DNA from: Desulfobacula sp.
GTDB lineage: Bacteria; Desulfobacterota; Desulfobacteria; Desulfobacterales; Desulfobacteraceae
Length of the DNA: 60,942 nt
Direction of reading: 5' to 3'
Assembly: GCA_028280105.1 (NCBI GenBank)
Contig: JANQML010000044.1
Span: forward strand, 1 to 60,942
The position numbers and the translations under genes are program-made. Below, one piece after another: positions 1-8,634 of this stretch (positions are counted from its first letter, which is position 1; the number at the start of each line of letters is the position of its first letter). The notes under the pieces were generated by a model that did no database searches, was not told where the DNA came from, and saw only the letters and a list, made by a program, of their open reading frames with translations.

Positions 1-1841
1 GGGAGATCTTTATCCGGGAGCTGATTTCCAATGCATCAGACGCCATTGACAAGGCCAAGTTCAAAGAGCAGACCGAACCGGAACTCTTTTCAGATGACAC
101 GGATTACCACATCCGGCTCACCCTGGATAAGGAAAACAATACGTTTCAGATCTCCGATAACGGGATCGGCATGACCTTTGACGAGGTCAATGACAACATC
201 GGAACCATTGCACAGTCCGGAACAGCAGCCTTTATGAAAGCCCTGGAGAATTCCAAAAAAGAGAATACCCTCTCCCCCGAGCTGATCGGCCAGTTCGGTG
301 TGGGATTTTATTCCGCCTTTATCGTGGCTGACAAGGTGAGGCTGGATACCAAGGCGCCGGGGGAAGAAAAAGCGGTTCGATGGGAATCCGACGGCAAGGG
401 GTCATACACCCTTGAAGACGCTGACAAGGAAAGCCGGGGAACCACGATCACCCTGTTTTTAAAGGACCCGGAAGAGGGGGAACAGAATTTCACCGAAGAG
501 TATACGGTGAAACATATCGTTAAAAAGCATTCTGATTTTGTGACCTATCCGGTGATTATGAATGTGGAAAAGAGCGAGCCTCTTCCTGAAAATGAAATCA
601 TCAAGGATTCAGAGGGCAAACCCATCGGCGATACTTTTAAAAAGGTCCGGGAAGACGAAACCCTGAACTCCATGAAAGCCATCTGGTCAAAATCCAAGGA
701 TGATGTCACCCCGGAAGAACACGAAGAATTCTACAAGCATATCAGCCATAACTGGGATAAACCCCTTGAGATCATTCACAAAAAATTTGAAGGGGTGACC
801 GAATATGACGTGCTCATCTACCTGCCGTCCAAGGCGCCTTTTGATCTGTTCCGGCCGGAAAGAAAACACGGCATGCAATTGTATTGTAAACGTGTGTTTA
901 TCATGGACGACTGCAAAGAGCTGCTTCCGGATTACCTGGGATTTGTCCAGGGGGTTGTGGATGCCCCGGACCTGAACCTGAACGTCAGCCGTGAAATTCT
1001 TCAGGAAGACCGGCTGGTGAGAAGTATCCGGAAAAACCTGGTAAAACAGATCTTTTCCACGCTGGAAGGCATGGAAAAAGAACAATATGAAGAATTTTTC
1101 AATGAATTCGGCCAGGCCCTGAAAGCCGGTATTCCAACGGACTTTGAAAACAAGGAGCGGCTGGCCTCCCTGCTGCGGTACAAGACCACCAAATCCGGGG
1201 ATAAGTTGGTGACTCTTGATGAGTACATTGAAAACATGAAAGAAGATCAGAAAGAGATCTACTTTCTCACCGGCGAGAGCCTCTCCTCTCTGATGAATTC
1301 GCCCCTGCTTGAGTCGCTGAAAGCCAAAGATTATGAAGTCCTTCTCATGGTTGACCCCATTGACGAGTGGGTGACCCAGTCCCTGCACGAATACAAGGAA
1401 AAGAAGCTGAAAAGTGCTGAAAAAGGGGATCTGGATCTGGATAAGGTGGATGATGAAAAGAAGAATGAATACTCCGCACTTCTCTCTTTTCTCAAGGGTA
1501 AACTGGAGGAAAAAGTCAAGGATGTGGTGGTTTCCAACCGTCTCAAAGATTCTGTCTCCTGCCTGTCCGGTGATGACTTCGGTATGAGTGCCTATATGGA
1601 AAAAATCATGCAGGCCTCCGGTCAAAAGACACCGGACCAGAAACGGACCATGGAGGTCAATGTGGGGCATCCGGTGCTGGAAAAAATGAAAACCCTGTTT
1701 GAAACCGATACCACCAACCCGGTGCTCAAGGATTACAGCGATCTCTTATATGACATTGCCGTGGTCTCAGAAGGGGGAAAGCTGGATAATCCGGCCCGAT
1801 TTTCCAAACAGCTGGGAGATCTGATGGCCAAAGCCGTATGA
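1..1841 (+). CDS. htpG: Molecular chaperone HtpG (Hsp90), 5' end missing
   Basis: ATP-dependent cytosolic Hsp90 chaperone. The reading frame is already open at base 3, so the gene starts before the window; about 30 N-terminal residues are missing compared with E. coli HtpG (624 aa) and about 612 are visible. GHKL ATPase motifs are all present: the catalytic-Glu helix ([10 protein letters not shown]), the nucleotide-binding DNGIGMT, and the lid motif [11 protein letters not shown]. The middle-domain stretch [12 protein letters not shown] and a full C-terminal dimerisation domain follow. The first in-window ATG (171) lies inside the ATPase domain and is not the start. The stop overlaps the rimO start by 4 bases (ATGA), suggesting translational coupling. 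Identification is secure. Confidence 0.97.
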   Translation, partial: EIFIRELISNASDAIDKAKFKEQTEPELFSDDTDYHIRLTLDKENNTFQISDNGIGMTFDEVNDNIGTIAQSGTAAFMKALENSKKENTLSPELIGQFGVGFYSAFIVADKVRLDTKAPGEEKAVRWESDGKGSYTLEDADKESRGTTITLFLKDPEEGEQNFTEEYTVKHIVKKHSDFVTYPVIMNVEKSEPLPENEIIKDSEGKPIGDTFKKVREDETLNSMKAIWSKSKDDVTPEEHEEFYKHISHNWDKPLEIIHKKFEGVTEYDVLIYLPSKAPFDLFRPERKHGMQLYCKRVFIMDDCKELLPDYLGFVQGVVDAPDLNLNVSREILQEDRLVRSIRKNLVKQIFSTLEGMEKEQYEEFFNEFGQALKAGIPTDFENKERLASLLRYKTTKSGDKLVTLDEYIENMKEDQKEIYFLTGESLSSLMNSPLLESLKAKDYEVLLMVDPIDEWVTQSLHEYKEKKLKSAEKGDLDLDKVDDEKKNEYSALLSFLKGKLEEKVKDVVVSNRLKDSVSCLSGDDFGMSAYMEKIMQASGQKTPDQKRTMEVNVGHPVLEKMKTLFETDTTNPVLKDYSDLLYDIAVVSEGGKLDNPARFSKQLGDLMAKAV

Positions 1842-3166
1842 TCGTCTATTTTGAAACCCTGGGTTGCTCCAGGAATCAGGTTGACAGCGAAATCATGCTG
1901 GGAAAGCTGACGGCGGCAGGTCATACCGTCACTCATGATCCGGCGCTTGCCCAGGTGATTGTCATCAATACCTGCGGGTTTATCTCCACCGCCTCTGATG
2001 AGGCGGTGGATCTTATTTTGCAGATGGCCCGGCTGAAACAGACCGGCGCCTGTGAACGGCTTATCGCCACCGGATGTCTGGCTCAGCGGTATAAGGATGA
2101 TCCGGATCTGGTGAAGACCCTGCCGGAAGTGGACGCCTTTTTAGGTACCGGTGCCTGCGACCGGATCGTCGATGCCGTGGAAGGTCGGCCGGGTCAAACC
2201 CTGACACTGTTTCCGGACCCGGCCAAACGCGGTTTTCAGCAGGTGTCTGAAAAAAGGGAGCGGACCACCGGCCCCTTTTCTTATATTAAAGTGTCGGAAG
2301 GGTGTGACCGTAAATGCACCTTCTGCATTATTCCGGTGTTGCGGGGACCCCAGCGGTCCAGGCCGGTGGATGCCATCTGCAAAGAGGCCGAGACCCTGGT
2401 GTCGGACGGGGTAAAGGAGATCATTCTCACCGCTGAAAACACCACGGATTACGGCCGGGACCTGGACAATGGAACCGGTTTTCATACCGTACTTGAAACC
2501 CTTGGTAAAAGCCTTTCCGGTACCGATGCCTGGATCCGGTTTTTGTATACCCACCCCGGGACACTGACCCCGGAAATCATCCGGGCGGTAACCCGCCATA
2601 ATCATATCTGTTCATATTATGATGTGCCCATCCAGCACACCTCATCCGCTGTGCTCAAACGAATGGGCCGGCCCTATACAAAGAATGATCTGGTTGCCGT
2701 TTTTAAGACCATCCGGGAGATTGATCCGGATGCGGTGCTTCGAACCACATTGATCGTGGGGTTTCCCGGGGAAACAGAGGCGGATTTCACGGAACTTCTG
2801 GCATTTATAAAAGAGGTGCGCTTTAACCATTTGGGCGTATTTACCTATTCGGATTCGGAAGACCTCAAATCCCATCGCATGAAAGATCATGTGGATGCGG
2901 AAACCGCGGAACATCGGCATGACATGATTATGGCTGCCCAGGCTGAAATTTCTGAATCCATTAATGAAACCTATGTGGGCAACTCCTATACGGTTCTGGT
3001 GGAAGAAAACCCGGAACCCGGTCTTTATATCGGAAGAACTTTTTTTCAGGCACCGGAGGTGGATGGCGTGACGTTTATTTATGCAGACGACCTTGAACTC
3101 AATACCTTTGTTAAGGTAAAGATAACAGATGCATTTGAATATGACATTGCCGGAGAGCGGGTATGA
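1838..3166 (+). CDS. rimO: Ribosomal protein S12 methylthiotransferase RimO
   Basis: Radical-SAM enzyme that adds a methylthio group to a conserved aspartate of ribosomal protein S12. Three domains are visible. The N-terminal UPF0004 domain has cluster cysteines C10 ([13 protein letters not shown]), C46 (NTCGF) and C81. The radical-SAM core carries CxxxCxxC at C157/C161/C164 (GCDRKCTFC). A C-terminal TRAM domain ends the protein. The ETLGCSRN beginning and the 442-aa length fit RimO better than MiaB. ATGA overlaps join it to htpG upstream and to the prenyl synthase downstream, so the three are probably one transcript. Confidence 0.95.
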   Translation: MIVYFETLGCSRNQVDSEIMLGKLTAAGHTVTHDPALAQVIVINTCGFISTASDEAVDLILQMARLKQTGACERLIATGCLAQRYKDDPDLVKTLPEVDAFLGTGACDRIVDAVEGRPGQTLTLFPDPAKRGFQQVSEKRERTTGPFSYIKVSEGCDRKCTFCIIPVLRGPQRSRPVDAICKEAETLVSDGVKEIILTAENTTDYGRDLDNGTGFHTVLETLGKSLSGTDAWIRFLYTHPGTLTPEIIRAVTRHNHICSYYDVPIQHTSSAVLKRMGRPYTKNDLVAVFKTIREIDPDAVLRTTLIVGFPGETEADFTELLAFIKEVRFNHLGVFTYSDSEDLKSHRMKDHVDAETAEHRHDMIMAAQAEISESINETYVGNSYTVLVEENPEPGLYIGRTFFQAPEVDGVTFIYADDLELNTFVKVKITDAFEYDIAGERV

Positions 3167-4146
3167 GCCAGGGATTAAAAGAACAGATCATTGAACGGGT
3201 GAAAGGCGATCTGCAGCAGGTTGAAGCGGCACTGAAAAACGGGCTGAAACCCAATGTGGAACTGGTGACAGCCATTGCATCTCACCTCTTGTTTGCCGGC
3301 GGGAAACGGCTCCGTCCCCTGTTGATGATTCATTCGGCCCGGGTGTGCGGATATTCCGGCGGGTTTGAAATTGAGTTCTCAACGATTTTTGAATATCTCC
3401 ACGCCGCCACACTCCTCCATGACGATGTGGTGGATGCGGCCGATGTCAGAAGAGGGGAAAAGGCGGCCCATACAAAATGGCCGGCACCCCAGGTTGTGTT
3501 AACCGGTGATTTTCTTTTGGCCCAGGCCCTGACCATTGCTGCAAAAACCCGGGAACCGGACATCATTGATGTGATCGCCGGAATTACCAAAGAGATGTCC
3601 CAGGGTGAAATTGACCAGATGGAAAAAAGAGGCGACCTGGGATTGACCCAGGACGCTTATCTGAAGCTGATTGAACGAAAGACCGCTGTCCTGATTCAGG
3701 GGGCCTGTAAAAGCGGGGCCATTCTTGCCCGGGCCGGCCGGGAAGAAAGAGAGGCTTTAAGCCGATACGGATTCCACCTGGGCATGGCATTTCAGATGGC
3801 AGACGATCTTTTGGATTACCTGGCAACAGCTGAACAGCTGGGAAAAAATCCCGGTGCAGATATGCGGGAGGGGAAATTGACACTGCCTCTGATTCACAGC
3901 CTGGCAAACGCCCCGGAAAAAGATAAGGCCTGGATGGAATCCGCTGTCAGGGAGGCGGAATTTGATCCGGATCGGTTTGAAAAACTCAAGCAGATGCTGG
4001 TTAAATATAAAGGGATTGAATATACGCAATCCCGGGCAAAAGAACACGTTCAAAAAGCCAAAGCCTGCCTGGACCGGGTTCCGGAAAATGAATCCCGCCG
4101 GCTGCTCTTCCTGATCGCCGATTATGCACTTGAAAGAAAAGTTTAA
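3163..4146 (+). CDS. Polyprenyl diphosphate synthase (octaprenyl/IspB type)
   Basis: Trans-prenyltransferase that elongates farnesyl diphosphate with IPP to make the side chain of a respiratory quinone. It has both aspartate-rich motifs: the first (DDVVD, D87/D88/D91, followed by the typical RRG) and the second (FQMADDLLDYL, D214/D215/D218). GGKRLRPLL near residue 47 binds the diphosphate. The length of 327 aa matches IspB (323). Chain length cannot be deduced by eye, so no symbol is given. The start ATG overlaps the rimO stop; the gene closes the htpG-rimO run. Confidence 0.9.
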   Translation: MSQGLKEQIIERVKGDLQQVEAALKNGLKPNVELVTAIASHLLFAGGKRLRPLLMIHSARVCGYSGGFEIEFSTIFEYLHAATLLHDDVVDAADVRRGEKAAHTKWPAPQVVLTGDFLLAQALTIAAKTREPDIIDVIAGITKEMSQGEIDQMEKRGDLGLTQDAYLKLIERKTAVLIQGACKSGAILARAGREEREALSRYGFHLGMAFQMADDLLDYLATAEQLGKNPGADMREGKLTLPLIHSLANAPEKDKAWMESAVREAEFDPDRFEKLKQMLVKYKGIEYTQSRAKEHVQKAKACLDRVPENESRRLLFLIADYALERKV

Positions 4147-4255
4147 ATGGGGTCATTTTTTTATTAAGCTTGAGAGAAGAATCAAAAAAAGATAACATCC
4201 TAGTTGTGTATACCTGTAAATTAGAATAATCCCCAATAGAGACGGAGACGGTTTT

Positions 4256-5491
4256 TTGAACATGGTGACCAGAAAAATTTATCTGAGTATCTTACTCGGT
4301 TTGGCCGGCCTGATTTTTGTAACCCCCCAGAGTATTGCCGCTGAAAGAGAAACGGTTTATACCGGAGTAACCACGGGCAAACAAAAAGTTGCAGGGCACA
4401 ATATCCAGTCCGCGCGCCAGAAAGCAGAATCAGATGCTTTGGGAATTGCCCTTCAGAATGCATTCAGCTCTCTTGTATCCGGTCCGGTCTTTGCATCCAA
4501 CCTTGATTTTTTTTACAATCGGATTCTGCCTAAAACAACGGATTACATCGTCACTTACAAAGTCTTGGGCAGTCTTGAAAATAAAGGGTACTATCTGGTC
4601 GGCGTGGAATCAAAGGTGGATCTGAGGCGGCTTGAAAGAACATTGATTGACGCCGGAGTTTTAGATGCAAATAAGAACCGCCCGGTGCTCCTGTTTTTTA
4701 TATCCGAGCTGACACCGGCTGACGTTAGGCCCAGAATCTGGTGGGAAGACACGGATCAGCCTTATCACTCACTGGCTGAGCAAATCATTACAGACCAGAT
4801 GGGTAAAGAACGGTTTGCGGTTGTGGGTAACGGGGTGCAGCGGCCGGATCCGGGGTTTTATGACATCCGGTTTCAATCCGTTCAGGACATTGATGCGGCA
4901 ATCGATCTGGGCCGCCGGACAAAAGCGGAAATGATCATTTTCGGGTCCGTGGTATCTGAAGAGGCCATTAACCGGATGGGAGAGGACCGGACCTTTAATG
5001 CGGTCATCTACCTGGACGGATACAATGTTGTGACCGGCGAAAAAGCCGTCATTTCAAGGATTGAGGCCGTGGCCGCCAGCCAGAGAGATGACGAGGGCAG
5101 CAACAAGGCCATTGCAAAGGCGGCAGAGCTGTCGGCCCGGGATCTGATCGACAGGATTGACACCTATTGGGCTCAATACCTGAGAAAAGAGCAATCATTT
5201 GAAGTCCTGATTCAGGGGGATAAATTTCATCCCAGATATCTGGCATTGACCCGTCGGTTTAAACAGATACCGCAGATCGAAAGCGTGCAGCCAAAAGAGC
5301 TTGGAACCGGCCACGGTATCCTTGATTTGTTTTATAAGGGCAGTGCTTCCCAGTTTGCCAATGCATTAATGCTCCAAACGTTTGACGGATTTGGCCTGGA
5401 GTTTATTCACGTGTCGGATGAGAGGGTTGAGATTCAACTGATCGGGAAAAAAGAACCGGATCCGCTCCGGATGGATGAAAATATTCCATAA
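4256..5491 (+). CDS. Secreted protein with FlgT/LPP20-like N-terminus, function unknown
   Basis: Envelope protein of 411 aa with an N-terminal signal peptide (hydrophobic stretch SILLGLAGLIFV, likely cleavage near SIAA-E). The following region (SARQKAESDALGIALQNAF) resembles the helix of LPP20/FlgT-type N-terminal domains of outer-membrane and flagellar-associated proteins. The rest has alternating strands and helices with no catalytic motif I recognise. A GGAG Shine-Dalgarno at 4244-4247 sits 8 nt before the TTG at 4256 and 14 nt before the ATG at 4262, so TTG is the better-supported start. It stands alone after a roughly 110-base gap. Confidence 0.7.
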   Translation: MNMVTRKIYLSILLGLAGLIFVTPQSIAAERETVYTGVTTGKQKVAGHNIQSARQKAESDALGIALQNAFSSLVSGPVFASNLDFFYNRILPKTTDYIVTYKVLGSLENKGYYLVGVESKVDLRRLERTLIDAGVLDANKNRPVLLFFISELTPADVRPRIWWEDTDQPYHSLAEQIITDQMGKERFAVVGNGVQRPDPGFYDIRFQSVQDIDAAIDLGRRTKAEMIIFGSVVSEEAINRMGEDRTFNAVIYLDGYNVVTGEKAVISRIEAVAASQRDDEGSNKAIAKAAELSARDLIDRIDTYWAQYLRKEQSFEVLIQGDKFHPRYLALTRRFKQIPQIESVQPKELGTGHGILDLFYKGSASQFANALMLQTFDGFGLEFIHVSDERVEIQLIGKKEPDPLRMDENIP

Positions 5492-5578
5492 CTCCGGGGA
5501 TATCCCGATATCTCCAAGCCGGTGCATAAAACCGGTGAAGAGATATCATTCGGAGAAGTTCCTGAAAGGCCTGTTGAT

Positions 5579-6052
5579 ATGAAAAATAAACAGATTCAGA
5601 TCGAATTGATTGGTATCATCCTTACCGCTGTTGCCGTTTTTTTTCTCTCCGGACAATATGATGTCTTTGAAGCTGTTCTAGAATTTTTACAAGCGTATGA
5701 AGAATACGAGCTGGACGAAATCATAATGGTTTTCGTGTTTCTGGTCTTTGGAATGGCCTTTTTCTCCTTCCAGCGGTGGCAGGAACAAAAAGAGTTAAAT
5801 CGATCGCTTGAACAGAAAAACAGAGAGCTCAAAGATGCGGCCCGTAAGATCAAGCAGTTGCAAAAAATGATTCCCATCTGTGCTTCATGTAAAAAAATAC
5901 GGGATGAAGACGGATGGCAGGACTTTGAATCTTATATCAGCAAAAAGACGGATACCACTTTTTCCCACAGCATCTGCCCGGACTGCTCTGAAAAATTATA
6001 CAGTAATGAAACCTGGTATGGAAAAATTGACTCGGATAAAGACAATGATTGA
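5579..6052 (+). CDS. Small membrane protein with C-terminal Cys-rich (zinc-ribbon-like) domain
   Basis: 157 aa from the ATG at 5579, which has an AAAGG ribosome site 9 nt upstream; a GTG at 5522 in the same frame has no better support. Two hydrophobic segments (near IELIGIILTAVAVFFLSG and IIMVFVFLVFGMAFF) are followed by a coiled coil (about residues 63-95). The tail carries CASCKKIRDEDGWQ, then FSHSICPDC. This four-Cys CxxCKKIR...FSHxICPxC module is common as the N- or C-terminal appendix of PAS sensor kinases and receivers in deltaproteobacteria. Here it is membrane-anchored without a kinase. Function unknown; metal binding is inferred from the paired cysteines. Confidence 0.7.
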   Translation: MKNKQIQIELIGIILTAVAVFFLSGQYDVFEAVLEFLQAYEEYELDEIIMVFVFLVFGMAFFSFQRWQEQKELNRSLEQKNRELKDAARKIKQLQKMIPICASCKKIRDEDGWQDFESYISKKTDTTFSHSICPDCSEKLYSNETWYGKIDSDKDND

Positions 6053-6068
6053 CGGTTGCATACTTGAC

Positions 6069-6251
6069 CCCAATCCACCATCAAATTTTCGTATATATGG
6101 CTTGAGCCATGGGTTTCGTACCATCCCCGGCCATCAGCAAGGTGCCGGATGCAAGGCGGCAAGGCGTGACGAGTGAGGTATATCATTCATACTCCGCAGG
6201 GGGGAACGATCGCAGGCAACTTAGCAGGCGGTGCCGTATGGTGGATCAGGG
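6069..6251. mobile_element. MITE-like element, copy 1
   Basis: A 183-base non-coding block with imperfect terminal inverted repeats: ATCCACCAT at 6073-6081 against ATGGTGGAT at the right end, each flanked outwards by CCC/GGG. It is closely matched along its whole length by 47303-47483, sharing for example GGTGCCGGATGCAAGGC, ACTCCGCAGG and CCGTATGGTGGATCAGGG. TTGA directly abuts both ends and could be a target duplication. It contains no gene and lies between a stop codon and the tRNA promoter. Confidence 0.7.
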
Positions 6252-6262
6252 TTGACTTTTGC

Positions 6263-6292
6263 TTGACAAAATCAGTTTGGTTCTGGTAATAG
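6263..6292 (+). promoter_or_regulatory. Sigma-70-type promoter of the tRNA gene
   Basis: A perfect -35 TTGACA (6263-6268), an 18-base spacer, and TAATAG (6287-6292) as -10. Transcription would begin a few bases before the tRNA 5' end at 6308. Confidence 0.6.
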
Positions 6293-6307
6293 ATAAACGT
6301 TTTTTAC

Positions 6308-6383
6308 AGGCGCGTAACTCAGTTGGTAGAGTGCTACCTCGACACGGTAGAAGTCAGCGGTTCAAGTCCGCTCGTGCCTACCA
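6308..6383 (+). tRNA. tRNA-Val (anticodon GAC) with encoded CCA and C33
   Basis: 76 bases folding into a complete cloverleaf: acceptor AGGCGCG/CGTGCCT (one G-T), D-stem ACTC/GAGT, anticodon stem CTACC/GGTAG, T-stem AGCGG/CCGCT with loop TTCAAGT, and a discriminator A plus genomic CCA. The anticodon loop is TCGACAC, giving GAC (6341-6343), so it reads GUC/GUU valine codons. Position 33 is C (6340) instead of the nearly universal U. All stems are intact, so this is not obviously a decayed gene. Confidence 0.9.
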
Positions 6384-6391
6384 TAAAAATC

Positions 6392-6425
6392 AAGGGCTTA
6401 CGGAAATTTCCAGTAAGCCCTTTTT
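6392..6425 (+). terminator. Intrinsic terminator after tRNA-Val
   Basis: A 10-bp stem AAGGGCTTAC / GTAAGCCCTT with a short loop (6402-6412, itself partly self-complementary) runs into five Ts. It begins 9 bases after the tRNA CCA. Confidence 0.8.
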
Positions 6426-6430
6426 GATTC

Positions 6431-6468
6431 TGCTACCATTTTGCTACCACTTTATTTTTCTGCTACCA
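6431..6468 (+). repeat. Three TGCTACCA direct repeats downstream of the tRNA
   Basis: Identical octamers at 6431-6438, 6442-6449 and 6461-6468. A seven-base match (TGCTACC) also lies inside the tRNA at 6332-6338. Such runs beside a tRNA terminator resemble attachment or arm-type sites of tRNA-targeting integrases, but no integrase is visible in the window. The rest of the gap to 6767 is AT-rich and I see no gene in it. Confidence 0.4.
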
Positions 6469-6767
6469 AATCATCCACTTAAAATTGACTGCTCAAGCCT
6501 TATTGCCGCCGCCTGATTCGTTGGCTTCATAAAATGCGCATAGCCAAATCCGTGATCACTGTATTTTCCAGATATGTGTGAGTTGTTTGTCAGTTAAGAC
6601 ATTTGATAGTGTAAGTCTGGTACCATTTTAAAAATTTTAGTTTTCCAATGAGTTTTGAATTCATTTATTTTGAAAAAATTTTGAAAATCGGGCATGATTT
6701 GAAAATATTTTTTTTAATTGTTACAAAGACTATTAGGCATATTTAAATAAATGGGATTTATTTAATA

Positions 6768-8438
6768 GTGAATAAAAAACCGAGTCATAAAGAACCGGGG
6801 CAAAAAAAAGGAGCAGTCACCGGTCATCCCCCCCGATCCGACGATGACCCCAATAATTTTCTAAAGACGTTACCGGTTATGGCCCACTCAATAGACAAGG
6901 CCTGGGTTATACAAGATGTCAGTCATATCTGGTTGGCAAAGATGGGTTATGAAAAAGATGAGGTTATCGGTCGAAAATCAATTGAGTTTTTGACGGAAAA
7001 GTCCCGAAACTATGCCCAAAAAGTAGTTTTACCCATATTTTTTGAAAAAGGAACAATTGAAAATGTTGCCTATCAGTTTGTAACAAAAGATAAACATATC
7101 ATAGATGTACTGATGTCCGCAGTGTCTCTTAGAGACAGGAAGGGTTATTTTTTAAGGTCCATTGCGATTATGACCGATGTAACCGAAGAGAAACGGTCCA
7201 ATGATCTGCTGAAGGCTGAGAAGAAATTCTTAAAGGAGGCACAGGCACTGACAAAAGTCGGAGGATGGGCATTGTGTGTCCAATCAGGTGCTGTTACATG
7301 GACTGACGAGGTTTATCAAATCTATGACGTCAAACCGGATGAATACTGCCCGGGTAACATGATCCGGAATATGGATATTTATTCATCAAAAGATAGACCT
7401 AAACTCAAACAAGCACTCCAGCGCGCCAAAAATCAAGGTGTTCCTTTTGACCTTGAGCTGTCACTTATCCCTTCAAATGACCGGCAGACCTGGGTCAGGA
7501 TAATTGGGAAACCAGAAATAAAAGATGGGCAAGTCGTCATAACGGGCAAGATTGTTGACATCACTGAACGTATCCTGCTGAAACGAAAATTTAAACAGGC
7601 GATAACCCTTTTTAAAAACGTATATGAAAGTTTGGATGAAGCTATTTTCGTTGTTGATCCTGTAACACGACTGATCATCTCCTGTAATACAGCGGCTGAA
7701 ATGATGTTCGGTTATAAAAAAGATGAAATGATCGGCCGCAACACCTTTTTTTTACACGTTAATCAGGAAAAGTATGTTGAATTCGGCGAAAAAGTGAATT
7801 CAGCATTCAGAACAAAAGATCTGTTAAAAACTGAATATGTTCTTAAAAAAAAGAGTGGTGAAACGTTCTTCTCATGTCATACTGTGAAACGGCACCGGAA
7901 AAAAGTAGACAACGAAGTGATACATATCAGTGTTATCCGTGATATTACAGAGAGGAAAAAGACGATTTCAGCTCTGGAAAAAAAAGAAGCTGTGCTGAGT
8001 TTAAAATCCAAAGAGCTTGAAGAGATGAATAGCGCGCTTAAGGTGCTTCTCAGGCGGCGGGACCAGGAAAAAAAAGACCTGGAGGAAGGGTTTTCAGAAA
8101 GTATTAACAGCTTGATCCTTCCCTATTTGGAGCAGATAAAGAAGACTCATCTCAACGACCTTCAAACAGAATATTTCAATATCCTTGAATCAAACCTTAA
8201 GGAAATCATGATCCCCTATCAGCACCGGCTGTCAGGAAAGCTGCTGAATCTTACCCCTGCGGAAACCCAGGTGGTAAATTATGTAAAACAGGGATTGAGG
8301 ACAAAACAGATTTCAGAGATATTGAATGTTTCATCCCGGACAGTTGAGTTTCACAGGCAAAATATTCGTAAAAAACTCTGTTTGAAAAACCGGAACATTA
8401 ATCTGCGAACCTTCCTGAAAAATACGTTGCAATACTAG
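6768..8438 (+). CDS. Three-PAS LuxR-family transcriptional regulator
   Basis: Cytoplasmic sensor-regulator of 556 aa. Three PAS domains (about 30-145, 160-270 and 275-405; each ends in a TDVTEEK, VDITER or RDITERK linker) are followed by a coiled coil (about 400-445). A C-terminal LuxR/GerE helix-turn-helix is at about 490-556 (LTPAETQVVNYVKQG, then the recognition helix in SSRTVEFHRQNIRKKL). There is no receiver and no kinase domain, so signal sensing and DNA binding appear to be in one chain. The start is GTG (6768) with a weak GGGA upstream. It opens a run of nine signalling genes on the same strand. Confidence 0.85.
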   Translation: MNKKPSHKEPGQKKGAVTGHPPRSDDDPNNFLKTLPVMAHSIDKAWVIQDVSHIWLAKMGYEKDEVIGRKSIEFLTEKSRNYAQKVVLPIFFEKGTIENVAYQFVTKDKHIIDVLMSAVSLRDRKGYFLRSIAIMTDVTEEKRSNDLLKAEKKFLKEAQALTKVGGWALCVQSGAVTWTDEVYQIYDVKPDEYCPGNMIRNMDIYSSKDRPKLKQALQRAKNQGVPFDLELSLIPSNDRQTWVRIIGKPEIKDGQVVITGKIVDITERILLKRKFKQAITLFKNVYESLDEAIFVVDPVTRLIISCNTAAEMMFGYKKDEMIGRNTFFLHVNQEKYVEFGEKVNSAFRTKDLLKTEYVLKKKSGETFFSCHTVKRHRKKVDNEVIHISVIRDITERKKTISALEKKEAVLSLKSKELEEMNSALKVLLRRRDQEKKDLEEGFSESINSLILPYLEQIKKTHLNDLQTEYFNILESNLKEIMIPYQHRLSGKLLNLTPAETQVVNYVKQGLRTKQISEILNVSSRTVEFHRQNIRKKLCLKNRNINLRTFLKNTLQY

Positions 8439-8634
8439 CTTTTATCCTCGTACTGCGCTCGTATTAATACCGTATTGCCTTTATTCATCCCCTAATAGAT
8501 AATTGACAGAATAAAATTTAGTTTTCGCAATGAAACACTGTTTATCGAATTTTTTTTCGATTCGTTTCAGCGCTAAAACATTGTTTTAGGATATCGATTG
8601 GATTGGATAAACGTTACAGGTATTCAATTTATTT

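Noticed and set aside
687-1670. Long antisense open frame (327 codons) inside htpG
   Set aside because: It lies entirely opposite a securely identified gene, has low-complexity Phe/Leu/His content, no ribosome site and no recognisable domain.
5518-5535. CCGGT/ACCGG hairpin after the 4256 gene as a terminator
   Set aside because: A five-bp stem without a T-run; it overlaps the region just before the next gene and is too weak to support.
6259-6516. Open frame across the tRNA promoter, tRNA and terminator
   Set aside because: It coincides with a well-formed tRNA and its terminator; its translation has no protein-like pattern.
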